DNA from: Halomicroarcula saliterrae
Lineage (GTDB): Archaea > Halobacteriota > Halobacteria > Halobacteriales > Haloarculaceae
Assembly (NCBI RefSeq): GCF_031624395.1
Contig: NZ_JAMQON010000002.1
Coordinates: 248,001 to 312,000, forward strand
Direction of reading: 5' to 3'
Length of the DNA stretch: 64,000 nt
Shown here piece after piece: positions 24,650 through 33,435 of this stretch; within the stretch, counting starts at the first letter, position 1; every line of letters begins with the position of its first letter. A model generated the notes under the pieces. That model saw only the letters and a program-made list of their open reading frames with translations, was not told where the DNA came from and did no database searches. The position numbers were made by a program, and so were the translations under genes.

Positions 24650-25735
24650 TCAGAACGCCCGGAGTGCGTCGAGCGCCTCGGCCGCGCTGCCGTCCTCGAT
24701 GGCCTCGCGGGCCTGTTCGAGCCCGGCGTCGATGCTGTCGGCGTCCTCGCGGGCGTAGATGCGCAGAGCGGCGTTGAGCGCGACGGCGTCGGCGAACCCG
24801 TCGGTTCGGTCGCCGGTCAGGACGGCCTCGGTGATGGCCGCGGACTCGCCGGCCACGTCGTCGACCTGCAGGTCGTCGCTGGTGACGTCCATGCCGTATT
24901 CGCTCGTGCGAATCTCGAAGTCCGCGATGTCCTCGTCGTCGCTCTCCTCGCCCTCGACGGGCCACTCGGCGACGACGGTCTCGCCGGGACGCACGTCGTC
25001 GTACCCCTCCATCCCCTGGAAGAACAGCGCCCGTTCGACCGTGCTGGAGTCGGCGTTGGTCAGGGTTCGAACCATCTTCTTCGCGAACGGGAGATGGTAG
25101 AAACTACCCAGGTGGACGCTCGCACCGGCGGGGTTGGCCAGCGTCTCGACCGTGTTGACGAACGAGCGGACGCCCATGTTGTCGCGGCGGTCGAACAGGT
25201 CGTCGATGCCGGGGTTGAACGCGGGCTGATAGTAGAAGCCAAAGCCCACGTCGTCGACCATGTCGGCGCTCTCCTGTGGGTCGAGTTCGGTTCGGACGCC
25301 GAGTTCGTCGAGCACGTGCTTGTAGGCGTCCTGCTTCTGGGTGGGGACGCGGTCGCCCGAGTGGACGACGACGGGAGTCCCCGCAGCGGCGGCCACGAGC
25401 CCGGCGGCGACACCGAGGATGGCCGAGCGGCCCTTCCCGTCGTAGTTCGCACCGCAGTCGACCGGCTCAGCGTCGGGTTCGGCCGTGACGACGGACTCCT
25501 CGGCCATGACGTCGACGTACGCGCCCAGTTCCTCGGGGGTGTTGCGCTTCCAGCGGTTGGCCAGCCAGAACGCGCCCAGCGTCGTCTGGTCCGGTTCGCC
25601 GTCCAGAATTCGCTGGAAGGCTTCGCGGGCCTGCTCGCGGGTCATGTCGTCGGCGGACTTGTGGCCCGAGCCGACGACCTCGGTCATCAGCCGTTTCAGC
25701 GGCCAGTCACCGTACTCACGGGTCGCTTGTGCCAT
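24650..25735 (-). CDS. anthranilate phosphoribosyltransferase-like protein (TrpD2 type)
   Basis: 361 residues of the glycosyltransferase family 3 fold: an N-terminal helical domain (KRLMTEVVGSGHKSADD), then an alpha/beta domain with CGANYDGKGRSA replacing the GTGGDG loop of true TrpD, and VVHSGDRVPTQKQDAYKHVL (HG-type loop). The altered loop is seen in TrpD2/YbiB-like proteins, some of which bind DNA and lack TrpD activity. It is not next to other trp genes, so a tryptophan-pathway role is doubtful. Expected length. Confidence 0.82.
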   Translation of the reverse strand: MAQATREYGDWPLKRLMTEVVGSGHKSADDMTREQAREAFQRILDGEPDQTTLGAFWLANRWKRNTPEELGAYVDVMAEESVVTAEPDAEPVDCGANYDGKGRSAILGVAAGLVAAAAGTPVVVHSGDRVPTQKQDAYKHVLDELGVRTELDPQESADMVDDVGFGFYYQPAFNPGIDDLFDRRDNMGVRSFVNTVETLANPAGASVHLGSFYHLPFAKKMVRTLTNADSSTVERALFFQGMEGYDDVRPGETVVAEWPVEGEESDDEDIADFEIRTSEYGMDVTSDDLQVDDVAGESAAITEAVLTGDRTDGFADAVALNAALRIYAREDADSIDAGLEQAREAIEDGSAAEALDALRAF

Positions 25736-25844
25736 GCGGGGGCGTTGGGATGGGAGTTTGAAAGCCCCTCCGTTTCGTTCTCATATTGCGGGAACGCCGG
25801 CAGTTCCCGAAAGGGATACACCGGTCGACTCCTAAGCCGGACCA

Positions 25845-26882
25845 ATGAGTCTCGGGGCGAGTGACTGGCAGGAGCGTATCGACGACGTGGACGCCGCACT
25901 CATCGACGAGTTCCAGAGCGACTTCCCGGTGTGTGAACGGCCCTTCGACGCGGTCGGCGAACAGCTGGAGATTCCGGCCGGAGAGGCCCTGAAACGAGTC
26001 GAACGGCTCCGCGAGGACGGTATCTTCCGACGCTTTGGCGCCGTGTTGAACCCGCCGGTCATCGGCTCCTCGACGCTCGCGGCCGTCTCGGCCCCGGCGG
26101 ACCGCTTCGACGAGGTCGCCGCCGTCATCAACGACTACCGGCAGGTGAACCACAACTACGCCCGCGACCACGAGTGGAACATGTGGTTCGTCGTCACCGC
26201 CGGCTCCCGCGAGAAACGCGACGACATCCTCGCTGACATCGAGGCCCGAACCGGCTGTTCGGTGCTCGTCCTCCCGATGCTGACGGACTACTACATCGAC
26301 CTCGAGTTTCCGGTCGTCAACAGCGACAGGTTCGCCCGTGAGAGCATCGAAGGGACGGACGCGAGCGCCACGCGAATCAGCGAGGAGGCCGCGGCGGACT
26401 TCTCGGAGCTGGACCGCCGACTCCTGCTCGAGATACAGACCGGCTTCCCGCTGTCGGCGACGCCCTACGGAGACATCGCCGCCGCCGTCGGTGCCGACGT
26501 GGGCGAGGTGCTCGCAGCCATCGAACGGCTGCGTGCCGAGGGCTGCATCAAACGCATCGGCTGCGTGGTGAACCACATCACCACCGGGTTCGACAACAAT
26601 TGCATGGTCGTCTGGAACGTCCCGGACGACGAACTGGACGAGCTGGGCGAGCGCGTGGGCGAACTGCCCTACGTCACGCTGTGCTATCACCGCCCGCGCC
26701 GACCCGAGCAGGACTGGCCCTACAACCTCTTTACGATGATTCACGGCCGCGACGCCGACGCCGTCGACGAGAAGATAGACGAACTCTCGGGGGCGTATCT
26801 GCCCGTCGACCACGACCGGCTGTACTCGACGAAGACGCTGAAACAGACGGGAGCTCGGTACGACGACATCGTCGGGGAGTAG
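25845..26882 (+). CDS. ahbAB: siroheme decarboxylase, AhbA-AhbB fusion
   Basis: 345 residues made of two Lrp/AsnC-like halves. Each half has a winged-helix unit (first: DVDAALIDEFQSDFPVCERPF; second: ELDRRLLLEIQTGFPLSATPY, each cited in part) and a RAM-like unit. The first ligand unit has NHNYARDHEWNMWFV, the second LCYHRPRRPEQDWPYNLF; the conserved His and Arg residues are those of AhbA and AhbB. The pair decarboxylates siroheme to didecarboxysiroheme in the alternative heme pathway. Often annotated only as Lrp regulators. The last about 58 bp are duplicated downstream. Confidence 0.88.
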   Translation: MSLGASDWQERIDDVDAALIDEFQSDFPVCERPFDAVGEQLEIPAGEALKRVERLREDGIFRRFGAVLNPPVIGSSTLAAVSAPADRFDEVAAVINDYRQVNHNYARDHEWNMWFVVTAGSREKRDDILADIEARTGCSVLVLPMLTDYYIDLEFPVVNSDRFARESIEGTDASATRISEEAAADFSELDRRLLLEIQTGFPLSATPYGDIAAAVGADVGEVLAAIERLRAEGCIKRIGCVVNHITTGFDNNCMVVWNVPDDELDELGERVGELPYVTLCYHRPRRPEQDWPYNLFTMIHGRDADAVDEKIDELSGAYLPVDHDRLYSTKTLKQTGARYDDIVGE

Positions 26883-27045
26883 TCCCGCGAGGGCCGTGGC
26901 CCGAGCGGCCTTTTTCATCGACGTTTTTCGAGGAGCGGTGCCCGCAGCGCCGCAAGCGCGAGGACACCCGACGACGAAAAAGGTCGGCTGAAACAGACGG
27001 AGCTCGGTACGACGACATCGTCGGGGAGTAGTCCCGCGAGGGCCG
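26838..27045 (+). repeat. duplicated 3' end of ahbAB
   Basis: The last about 45 nt of ahbAB plus about 14 nt beyond its stop (26838-26896) recur at 26986-27045 with one base deleted after ACAGACGG, so the copy is out of frame. The copy has no start and is not a gene. The offset is 148 bp. The segment between holds only a short AT-poor stretch. Confidence 0.8.
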
Positions 27046-27114
27046 GGGTAGTTTCACGCTGTGTTAATTGCCACAACCCTTTTGTTGTCTTTGTACCTCC
27101 TGTTACCCGAGACA

Positions 27115-27705
27115 ATGACAGAACGTGGGGGGACTCAGATACTCGTCGTCGACGACGACGTCGACGTGGCGGAGACGTACGCGTCGCATCTGGGCGGACA
27201 GTACGCTGTCGAGACGGTGTACAGCGGCGAGGCCGCACTCGAAGCGCTCTCGCCGGCCGTCGACATCGTGTTGCTCGACCGCCGGATGCCGAAGCTCTCC
27301 GGGGGCGAAGTGCTCGCGGCGGTCCGCGAACGCGGGCTGGAGACGCGCGTGGCGATGGTGACGGGCGAGAAAGCGGACTTCGACATCATCGATATGCCGT
27401 TCGACGACTATGTCCAAAAGCCCGTGACGCCGGCGGCGCTACTGGGAACGGTCAGACACCTCGAACGGTGTCTGAACTACGAGGAACAGATGCAGGAGTA
27501 CTACGCGCTGACGGCGAAACGGGCGGCGCTCGTCGAGAGCAAGACGCCCGGAGAGCTCGAAGCCAGCGAGCAGTTCAGTGACCTCGAAGCGGACATCGAA
27601 GCAGCCGAAGCGGCCCTGTCGGAGCTCGTCTCCGGCTTCGAGCCGACGGACTTCGACCGGGCGTTCCGGGATATCGACCGTCCCGAACCGCCGGCCGCGG
27701 ACTGA
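27115..27705 (+). CDS. HalX-type response regulator
   Basis: 196 residues. Receiver: ILVVDDDVDVAETY, phosphoacceptor in IVLLDRRMP (near residue 54), MVTG switch Thr, and the canonical Lys in DDYVQKPVTPA. A HalX domain (about 125-190) follows, with YEEQMQEYYALTAKRAALVES. There is no output DNA-binding domain. A paralog of the regulator at 3893-4459, but with all receiver key residues kept. The ATG at 27115 sets the family start; the longer frame upstream is only leader. Confidence 0.88.
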   Translation: MTERGGTQILVVDDDVDVAETYASHLGGQYAVETVYSGEAALEALSPAVDIVLLDRRMPKLSGGEVLAAVRERGLETRVAMVTGEKADFDIIDMPFDDYVQKPVTPAALLGTVRHLERCLNYEEQMQEYYALTAKRAALVESKTPGELEASEQFSDLEADIEAAEAALSELVSGFEPTDFDRAFRDIDRPEPPAAD

Positions 27706-27816
27706 GACGCCCCCCCAACGACCCGCGGCGCACTCGTTCTCTGCCCCCAAGAGACCTGCGGCAGCCGACCTGTGGGTTCCGAAAGCACTAACCGAGCCTC
27801 GTCCTAAGCGAGGCCA

Positions 27817-28761
27817 ATGAGTCAGCAACTCCCGGACGTGCAGGCGTCGAGTCCGGACGTGACGGTCGGTCTCAACCGCGTCGGTGTCACCGGTGTCGAG
27901 AAGCTCGTCAAACTGGGCCGGCGCGACCGGGACCCGATAGTGCTCATGGCCGAGTTCGAGGTGTTCGTCGACCTCCCCTCCTGGCGGAAGGGCGCGGACA
28001 TGTCCCGGAACATGGAAGTCATCGACGAGACGCTGGAGACCGCGGTCTCCGAACAGGCCTACCGGGTCGAGGACGTCTGTGGCGACGCCGCAGAGCTCCT
28101 GCTCGAGAAACACGACTACACGACGAAAGCGGAGGTCCGGATGGAGGCCGACTACGTCACCCACGAGCTGACCCCCGAAAGCGAGATGGCCACCCAGTCG
28201 ACGGCGACTATCATCGCCTCGGCGACGGCCACCGAGGACGGCACCAGCGAGGAGATCGGCGCACAGGTCACCGGGATGACGGTCTGTCCCTGCTCGCAGG
28301 GGATGTCCGCGGCCCGTGCCCGCGAGACCCTCCGCAGCATGGCCGTCGAGGACGAGGTCATCGACGACTTCCTCGAACAGATGCCCCAGGCCGGTCACTC
28401 CCAGCGGGGCCACGCCACGCTCACGGTGGAAAGCGACGGCGCGCCGGAGGTCGACCTCAACGAGCTCATCGAGGTAGCCCGGGACTCGATGAGCGCTCGC
28501 ATCTACAACCTCGCGAAGCGGCCAGACGAGGACCACATGACCTTCGAGGCCCACAAGGACGCGAAGTTCGTCGAGGACTGCGTGCGGGCCCTCGCCGAGG
28601 GCGTCGTCGACCGGTTCCCGGACCTGCCCGACGAGGCCATCGTCTACATGGAGCAGTCCAACGACGAGTCCATCCACCAGCACAACGCCCACGCCGAGCG
28701 CGTGGCGAAGCTGGGCGACCTGCGGGGCGAAGTGGCCACAGAATCGACTGGCGACGACTAA
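27817..28761 (+). CDS. mptA: GTP cyclohydrolase MptA
   Basis: 314 residues of the FolE2/MptA family (COG1469). In archaea MptA converts GTP to 7,8-dihydroneopterin 2',3'-cyclic phosphate, the first step to pterin cofactors; in Haloferax volcanii it feeds folate synthesis. Key metal/active-site motifs are [11 protein letters not shown] (Cys) and [12 protein letters not shown] (His). N-terminal [15 protein letters not shown] matches the family. A 6-bp hairpin (27796-27814) lies just before the ATG. Length normal. Confidence 0.93.
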   Translation: MSQQLPDVQASSPDVTVGLNRVGVTGVEKLVKLGRRDRDPIVLMAEFEVFVDLPSWRKGADMSRNMEVIDETLETAVSEQAYRVEDVCGDAAELLLEKHDYTTKAEVRMEADYVTHELTPESEMATQSTATIIASATATEDGTSEEIGAQVTGMTVCPCSQGMSAARARETLRSMAVEDEVIDDFLEQMPQAGHSQRGHATLTVESDGAPEVDLNELIEVARDSMSARIYNLAKRPDEDHMTFEAHKDAKFVEDCVRALAEGVVDRFPDLPDEAIVYMEQSNDESIHQHNAHAERVAKLGDLRGEVATESTGDD

Positions 28762-28781
28762 GCGGTCCGAGGCGACGGTCG

Positions 28782-29588
28782 CTACGGCGGCCCGACCGGC
28801 GTGGCCTCGGCCCAGTGGTCGGCGAACGCCTCGCTGACGTCGGCGGTGAAGTCGGGGTCCGTGAGGTCGATGACGCCGAACGTCTCCTCGCGACCCAGCG
28901 GGTGTGGCACCTCGATGCACACCTCCACGTCGTCGATGAGCTCGAACGTGGTCGAGACGTTCTCGCTGTAGCGGGCGCTGTAGTTCTCGTAGGCCGAGAG
29001 GCGCTCGTAGTACGCGCGGTTGGCGGCCTCGGGCAGCTGCTCGAAGAGGTCCCGTTCGACGAGCAGCGACACGTCCACGCCGCGTTCCAGGGCTTCGACC
29101 AGTTCGTCGACGGTCCGCTCGGTCGCCTCGACGAGGTCCACCTGCTGGGCCGGCGGGGAGCCGACCACGACGATGCGGTCGTCGGCAGCGGCCAGTCGCT
29201 CCAGCAGGAGGTCGAGCGTCTCTTCCGGTCCGACCGCCGCCGTCCAGAACGGCTCCTCGACGTGGTCGCCGGCCTCCAGTTGCTCGCCCAGCTCCGAGAC
29301 GATGTCCTCGTACTGTTCGGCCTTCGCCTGGAGGTCGGCCTTCTTGTCGTCCAGCAGTCGGTCCAGCGCGGTGTCGGGCTCGACGGCGACGTACTTCTTC
29401 GGTCGGCTCGCCGTCTGACTCCGCACCAGACTGTAGGTCTCTAAACTGTTGAGCACGTCGTAGATGCGCCCCATCGGGACATCACTGGCTCGTGACAGTT
29501 CCTTCGCCGTCGTCGGTCCCGTCTCGAGCAGCGACCGGAACGCGCGGGCCTCGTACTCCGAGAGCCCCAGGTCTCGCAGACTCGCCAT
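28782..29588 (-). CDS. TrmB-family transcriptional regulator
   Basis: 268 residues. An N-terminal winged helix (LRDLGLSEYEARAFRSLLETG, in parts; ASDVPMGRIYDVLNSLETY) is followed by a coiled-coil stretch (DRLLDDKKADLQAKAEQYED) and a C-terminal TrmB-regulator domain with a PLD-like fold (DRIVVVGSPPAQQVDLVEATERT). It lacks the extra sugar-binding domain of long TrmB proteins. It likely responds to a small metabolite and is convergent with mptA; targets unknown. Confidence 0.88.
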   Translation of the reverse strand: MASLRDLGLSEYEARAFRSLLETGPTTAKELSRASDVPMGRIYDVLNSLETYSLVRSQTASRPKKYVAVEPDTALDRLLDDKKADLQAKAEQYEDIVSELGEQLEAGDHVEEPFWTAAVGPEETLDLLLERLAAADDRIVVVGSPPAQQVDLVEATERTVDELVEALERGVDVSLLVERDLFEQLPEAANRAYYERLSAYENYSARYSENVSTTFELIDDVEVCIEVPHPLGREETFGVIDLTDPDFTADVSEAFADHWAEATPVGPP

Positions 29589-29629
29589 ACGCCATCCTCT
29601 CGTCGGGAGAACAAAAACTCGTCGGTGGT

Positions 29630-31249
29630 TTACTGTTTCGAGTCGCCGGTCAGCGCCGCTTCGAGCTCCCCGGGCGTCGCGCCCTCGGCCGTGACGGTGT
29701 CGCCCTCGAACCGACGGGCGACGCCGTCGCCGTCGGGGTCGGGTACCACCGTCGTCTCGTGGTCGGCCATGCGGAGCGCCGCGCGGTGGAGGTCCGTCCC
29801 GGCCTCGGTGCCGACGACGAGTCGCTGGGGGTCCTGCAGGCGGGCGGCGACGCTCGCGTAGCCGGCGACTTCGACGCCCATCCGCTCGGCGGCGCCGGCG
29901 AAGGACTCGACGGCCTCGGTGGCGACCGCCCGGTACCGGTCCTCACCGGTGAGGGCCGCCAGGTCCACCAGCGCGTCGGCGAGTTCGACCGTCGAGTCCA
30001 GCGGGTGCAGCGAGCGGCCACACAGCCCCGCCCCGCTCGCCGGCCCGTCGCGGAAGGCGCCGGAGTCCTGCCGGCGCTGCTCGATGGTCCAGTCGGCGAC
30101 GGCCTCGGCCGGCCCGCCCTCGCCCAGCACCTGCCAGCTCGTCGTCAGCCCCTGGAGCACCCCCGCCTGGTCGACGAGGAGGCCGCGGTGGCTGTCCGCG
30201 GCGTCGTCGTGAATCACCACCCCGTCGCCCACGAGCTCCGTACAGACGTAGTCGCGCGCCCGCTCGGCGTAGCGCCGGGCAGTAGCGTCGCCCGTGTAGG
30301 CGTGAGTCCACAGCAGCCCGTCGACGGCCAGCCCGTTCCGGTCGGCGAACACAGTCGTATCGACGTGGGGCGCGTCGGCGTCCTCCCGGTCCGTCGGGCT
30401 CGCCTGATAGTAGTCGTCGTCGCCGGCCTGACTGCCGGCGAAGGCGTCGCCGGTCCACAGCTCCGTGGTCAGGTATTCGACGGTCCGCATGGCGGTGTCC
30501 CGGTAGGCCTCCGTCCCAGTGTAGCGGTAGCCGTGGGCGAACGCCCGGACCAGCGCCGCGTTCTCGTCTAACAGCTTCTCCCGGCGCGGGTTCGACCAGT
30601 CCCGGCCCGTGGCATAGCGGTAGAAGCCGCCGTCGTACGTGTCGAGCAGATGCGTCTGGACGGCTTCGAGGGTGCGGGTGGCCTGGTCGCGCGCCCTGAC
30701 GAGCGCGAACTCGATAGTGCGGGCCAGCGGGAACTTCACGTCCGACCCCCACCCCCCGAACTCCTCGTCGAACGAGCCCAGCAGCTGCTCTACCATGTGT
30801 TCCTCGATTCGGGGGCGGAGCTCGCCCGCGGGCGGGGCCTCGTCCTGCAGCTGGCGCGGCACCGAGCCGGCCGTGGCCCCCTTCGCGTCCCACGATTCAC
30901 GCACCGAGTCGAGAATCCCCCTGAAGCCGTCGGGCCCCAGAAAGGTCGCCCCGCTGATGACCTCGCCCTCGGGCGTCAGGAACACCGTCGACGGGAACCC
31001 GCCCATCGTGTAGCGTTCCCGGACCAGCGGGTTCCGGTCGGCGTCCACTCGAACGGGGACGAACCCGTCGTTGATGTTGGCCGCGATGCGTGGCTCGCCG
31101 AAGACGCCCCGGTCCATCGCCCGACACTCCGGACTCCAGGGCACCGTCAGCGAGAGCAACAGCGGCTTGCCGCTACCGGCGGCCCGCTCGAACGCCTCGG
31201 GCCCCCACTCGCGCCACTCCACTTTCGTCTCCGCTGCGAATTCGTCCAT
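29630..31249 (-). CDS. DUF255 thioredoxin-like protein with six-hairpin domain
   Basis: 539 residues: an N-terminal thioredoxin-fold domain (about 1-115; YTMGGFPSTVFLTPEGE holds the cis-Pro) and a C-terminal alpha/alpha barrel (about 130-530; EEFGGWGSDVKFP, DTYDGGFYRYATGRDWSNPRREKLL in parts). The family is YyaL/spermatogenesis-associated 20. The redox site reads VPWSPECRAMDR, so only one Cys of the usual CxxC remains. This argues against a dithiol oxidoreductase. The ATG at 31249 fits the family; the open frame that runs further to 33040 is antisense to the P450 gene. Confidence 0.85.
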   Translation of the reverse strand: MDEFAAETKVEWREWGPEAFERAAGSGKPLLLSLTVPWSPECRAMDRGVFGEPRIAANINDGFVPVRVDADRNPLVRERYTMGGFPSTVFLTPEGEVISGATFLGPDGFRGILDSVRESWDAKGATAGSVPRQLQDEAPPAGELRPRIEEHMVEQLLGSFDEEFGGWGSDVKFPLARTIEFALVRARDQATRTLEAVQTHLLDTYDGGFYRYATGRDWSNPRREKLLDENAALVRAFAHGYRYTGTEAYRDTAMRTVEYLTTELWTGDAFAGSQAGDDDYYQASPTDREDADAPHVDTTVFADRNGLAVDGLLWTHAYTGDATARRYAERARDYVCTELVGDGVVIHDDAADSHRGLLVDQAGVLQGLTTSWQVLGEGGPAEAVADWTIEQRRQDSGAFRDGPASGAGLCGRSLHPLDSTVELADALVDLAALTGEDRYRAVATEAVESFAGAAERMGVEVAGYASVAARLQDPQRLVVGTEAGTDLHRAALRMADHETTVVPDPDGDGVARRFEGDTVTAEGATPGELEAALTGDSKQ

Positions 31250-31421
31250 ACCGGGTGTCGGTGATGGGCACACATAGGGGCTGTCACTCCGGGTAAACAT
31301 GGGTCGATGCGAGCGATGTCGACAGACCTGCACCATGATAGACGGAGTCACCGCTGCGAGAGCGACAGTAAGAACAACCAGAAAGTCCCACCCATGCCGG
31401 CTGACCAACCAGCTACGGGTG

Positions 31422-31618
31422 GACTGAAAGGGGCGAACCGTTCGACGACGGCGGACGACGCAAGCACTGGACCGAGCGAAGTCGTTCGAAAGGCGCGAAG
31501 CGCCTTTCGTGATGACGAGAGAGCTACGCTCTCTCGAACCAGGGAAGCGCACAGCGAGTCCCCCGAATCGAACGGTTCGGGGCTTTCTAGCTGTCAGTAT
31601 CGGGCTGCTATCAGCCAA
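31422..31618. ncRNA. hairpin-rich segment, possible structured RNA
   Basis: Within the 429-bp gap before the P450 gene there are several exact hairpins: CGAAAGGCGC-GAA-GCGCCTTTCG (31487-31509), CGAGAGAGC-TAC-GCTCTCTCG (31516-31536), CCCCGAA-8 nt-TTCGGGG (31561-31582) and GGCTG-CTAT-CAGCC. A 12-nt arm CGAACCGTTCGA (31434-31445) is also complementary to 31568-31579 and would enclose the first two hairpins. No coding frame explains this. Strand and function are unknown. Confidence 0.4.
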
Positions 31619-31678
31619 GAACCGTAGCCAAACCTGCTGGGACGAAAGACCGAACTGTCCGCCCTCCAAAGCCCGAGC

Positions 31679-33052
31679 ATGGCAACTCAGGAGGTGGACC
31701 GTCCGGGACCGGTCACGCCGGGGTCGAAACCACCCCGACCCGGTCGCGTGCCGCTGGTGGACAACACGCTCTCGATGCTGCGGGACCCGCTGGGGTTTTA
31801 CGACCGCGTGGGCGAGATGGACGCCGACGTGGTCGGCTACAACGTGGCCGGGACGACGGGCTACTTCGTCACGCATCCGGACCTCGTCGAACGGATACTG
31901 GTGACAGACGAGGGCGACTACGAGAAGGGCGCGCTCCTCCAGCGCACGCTCGGGGAGTACATCGGCGAGGGGCTGTTCCTGCTGGAGGGCGACGAGTGGA
32001 AAGCGCAACGAACCGCGCTCCAGCCGGCGTTCTACCGCGAGCGAATCGCGGCCTACGGGGCGACGATGACCGACTTCGCCGCCGAAATCGGCGACGGCTG
32101 GACCGACGGCGAGCGCTTCGACGTGCTCCCCGAGATGCGCGAGTACACCCTGCGAGTGCTCGGGAAGACGCTGCTGGACGTGGACATCGACCGGACCGCC
32201 GGCGCGCTGGAGCCGCTGCTGGCCGCGCTCCGGGAGCGACTCGACCCCCGCTCGCTGTCGGCCTACGTCCCGCTCGCCGTGCCGACGCCGACCAACCGCC
32301 GCGTCCGGTCGGCTCGGGCGACCTTCGAGGCGACGCTCGACGACATCATCGCCGAGCGACAGGCCGAGACCGCCGAGGACAGGGCGGCCCGCGACGACGT
32401 GCTCTCCCTGCTGCTGTCGCTGGACGAAGCGACGATGACCCGCGAGCGGCTGGGCCACCAGCTCCTGACCTTTCTGGTGGCGGGCCACGACACGACGGCG
32501 CTGACGCTCACCTACACGTGGTACCTGCTGGGCCGCCACCCCGAGGTCCAGGCGACCCTCCACGACGAACTCGATTCTGCGCTGGGCGGCGCCGACCCGA
32601 CGGCCGAGGACCTCTTCGAGCTGCCGTATCTCGACGACGTACTGACCGAGGTGCTGCGGCTCTACCCGCCGGCGTTTACCACCTTCCGCCAGCCGACGCG
32701 GCCTGTCGAACTCGGCGGCTACGACATCGCGCCCGACGCCCAGCTCACGATTCCCCAGTGGCTGGTCCACCGCGACGAGCGCTGGTACGACGACCCCGAC
32801 AGCTTCCGCCCCGAACGCTGGACCGACGCCTTCGACGAGTCGCTGCCCGACTACGCCTACTACCCCTTCGGCGGCGGCCCACGGCACTGCATCGGCATGC
32901 GCTTTGCGCGCATGGAGGCGAAACTCGCCATCGCCACGCTCGCCCAGCGCTACCGCTTCGAGACCGTCACCGAACCCCCGCTGGAGCTGGCAATGCGGAT
33001 TACGCTCTCGCCGACCGAACCGGTCGACGTTCGGGTTCACGAGCGGGCGTGA
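31679..33052 (+). CDS. cytochrome P450
   Basis: 457 residues, soluble. I-helix AGHDTTALTLTYTWYLL (oxygen-binding AGxDTT), ExxR in DVLTEVLRLYPP, the PERW region DSFRPERWTDAF and the heme loop FGGGPRHCIGMRFARME with the Cys thiolate. No signal or membrane anchor. It oxidises an unknown, probably hydrophobic substrate and needs a ferredoxin/reductase. A 3Fe-4S-type ferredoxin is encoded at 19384-19725, but not adjacent. Length is normal for CYP174-like haloarchaeal enzymes; that sub-family is a guess. Confidence 0.93.
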   Translation: MATQEVDRPGPVTPGSKPPRPGRVPLVDNTLSMLRDPLGFYDRVGEMDADVVGYNVAGTTGYFVTHPDLVERILVTDEGDYEKGALLQRTLGEYIGEGLFLLEGDEWKAQRTALQPAFYRERIAAYGATMTDFAAEIGDGWTDGERFDVLPEMREYTLRVLGKTLLDVDIDRTAGALEPLLAALRERLDPRSLSAYVPLAVPTPTNRRVRSARATFEATLDDIIAERQAETAEDRAARDDVLSLLLSLDEATMTRERLGHQLLTFLVAGHDTTALTLTYTWYLLGRHPEVQATLHDELDSALGGADPTAEDLFELPYLDDVLTEVLRLYPPAFTTFRQPTRPVELGGYDIAPDAQLTIPQWLVHRDERWYDDPDSFRPERWTDAFDESLPDYAYYPFGGGPRHCIGMRFARMEAKLAIATLAQRYRFETVTEPPLELAMRITLSPTEPVDVRVHERA

Positions 33053-33080
33053 CTGCTCGGTCGCTATCGCTCACGACGCC

Positions 33081-33402
33081 GCTTCGAGGTGTCTCCCTTC
33101 GGTCACGCCTCGCTACTCCACGGCTCCACGGGTCGCTCACGGCTTCGCCGTTCGCCTTCGAGGCGTTCCCTTCGGTCACGCCTCGCTACTCCCCGTTCCG
33201 CTTCGAGGCGTTCCCTTCGGTCACGCCTCGCTACTCCCCGTTCCGCTTCGAGGTGTCTCCCTTCGGTCACGCCTCGCTACTCCCCGTTCCGCTTCGAGGC
33301 GTTCCCTTCGGTCACGCCTCGCTACTCCACGGCTCCACGGGTCGCTTCGCTCCCCGTTCCGCTTCGAGGCGTTCCCTTCGGTCACGCCTCGCTATCTCTC
33401 GA
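33081..33402 (+). repeat. six-copy degenerate tandem repeat between P450 and fxsA
   Basis: A 39-45-bp unit containing CTTCGAGG...CCCTTCGGTCACGCCTCGC occurs six times, starting near 33081, 33155, 33200, 33245, 33291 and 33361. Four neighbours are spaced 45-46 bp; the outer two pairs carry an extra CACGGCTCCACGGGTCGCT insert (70-74 bp). Two variants (GGTGTCTCCC and GGCGTTCCC) alternate. Open frames through it are by-products. Function unknown. Confidence 0.8.
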
Positions 33403-33435
33403 AAAGCGTTTGAGTCCAGCCCTGCAAGCCGGGGT

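Noticed and set aside
29630-33040. One open frame of 1136 codons on the minus strand
   Set aside because: Its 5' half is the antisense shadow of the P450 gene; only the part from the ATG at 31249 matches a protein family.
33081-33402. CRISPR array
   Set aside because: The units abut with no variable spacers, the unit length varies with a shared insert, and there are no cas genes.
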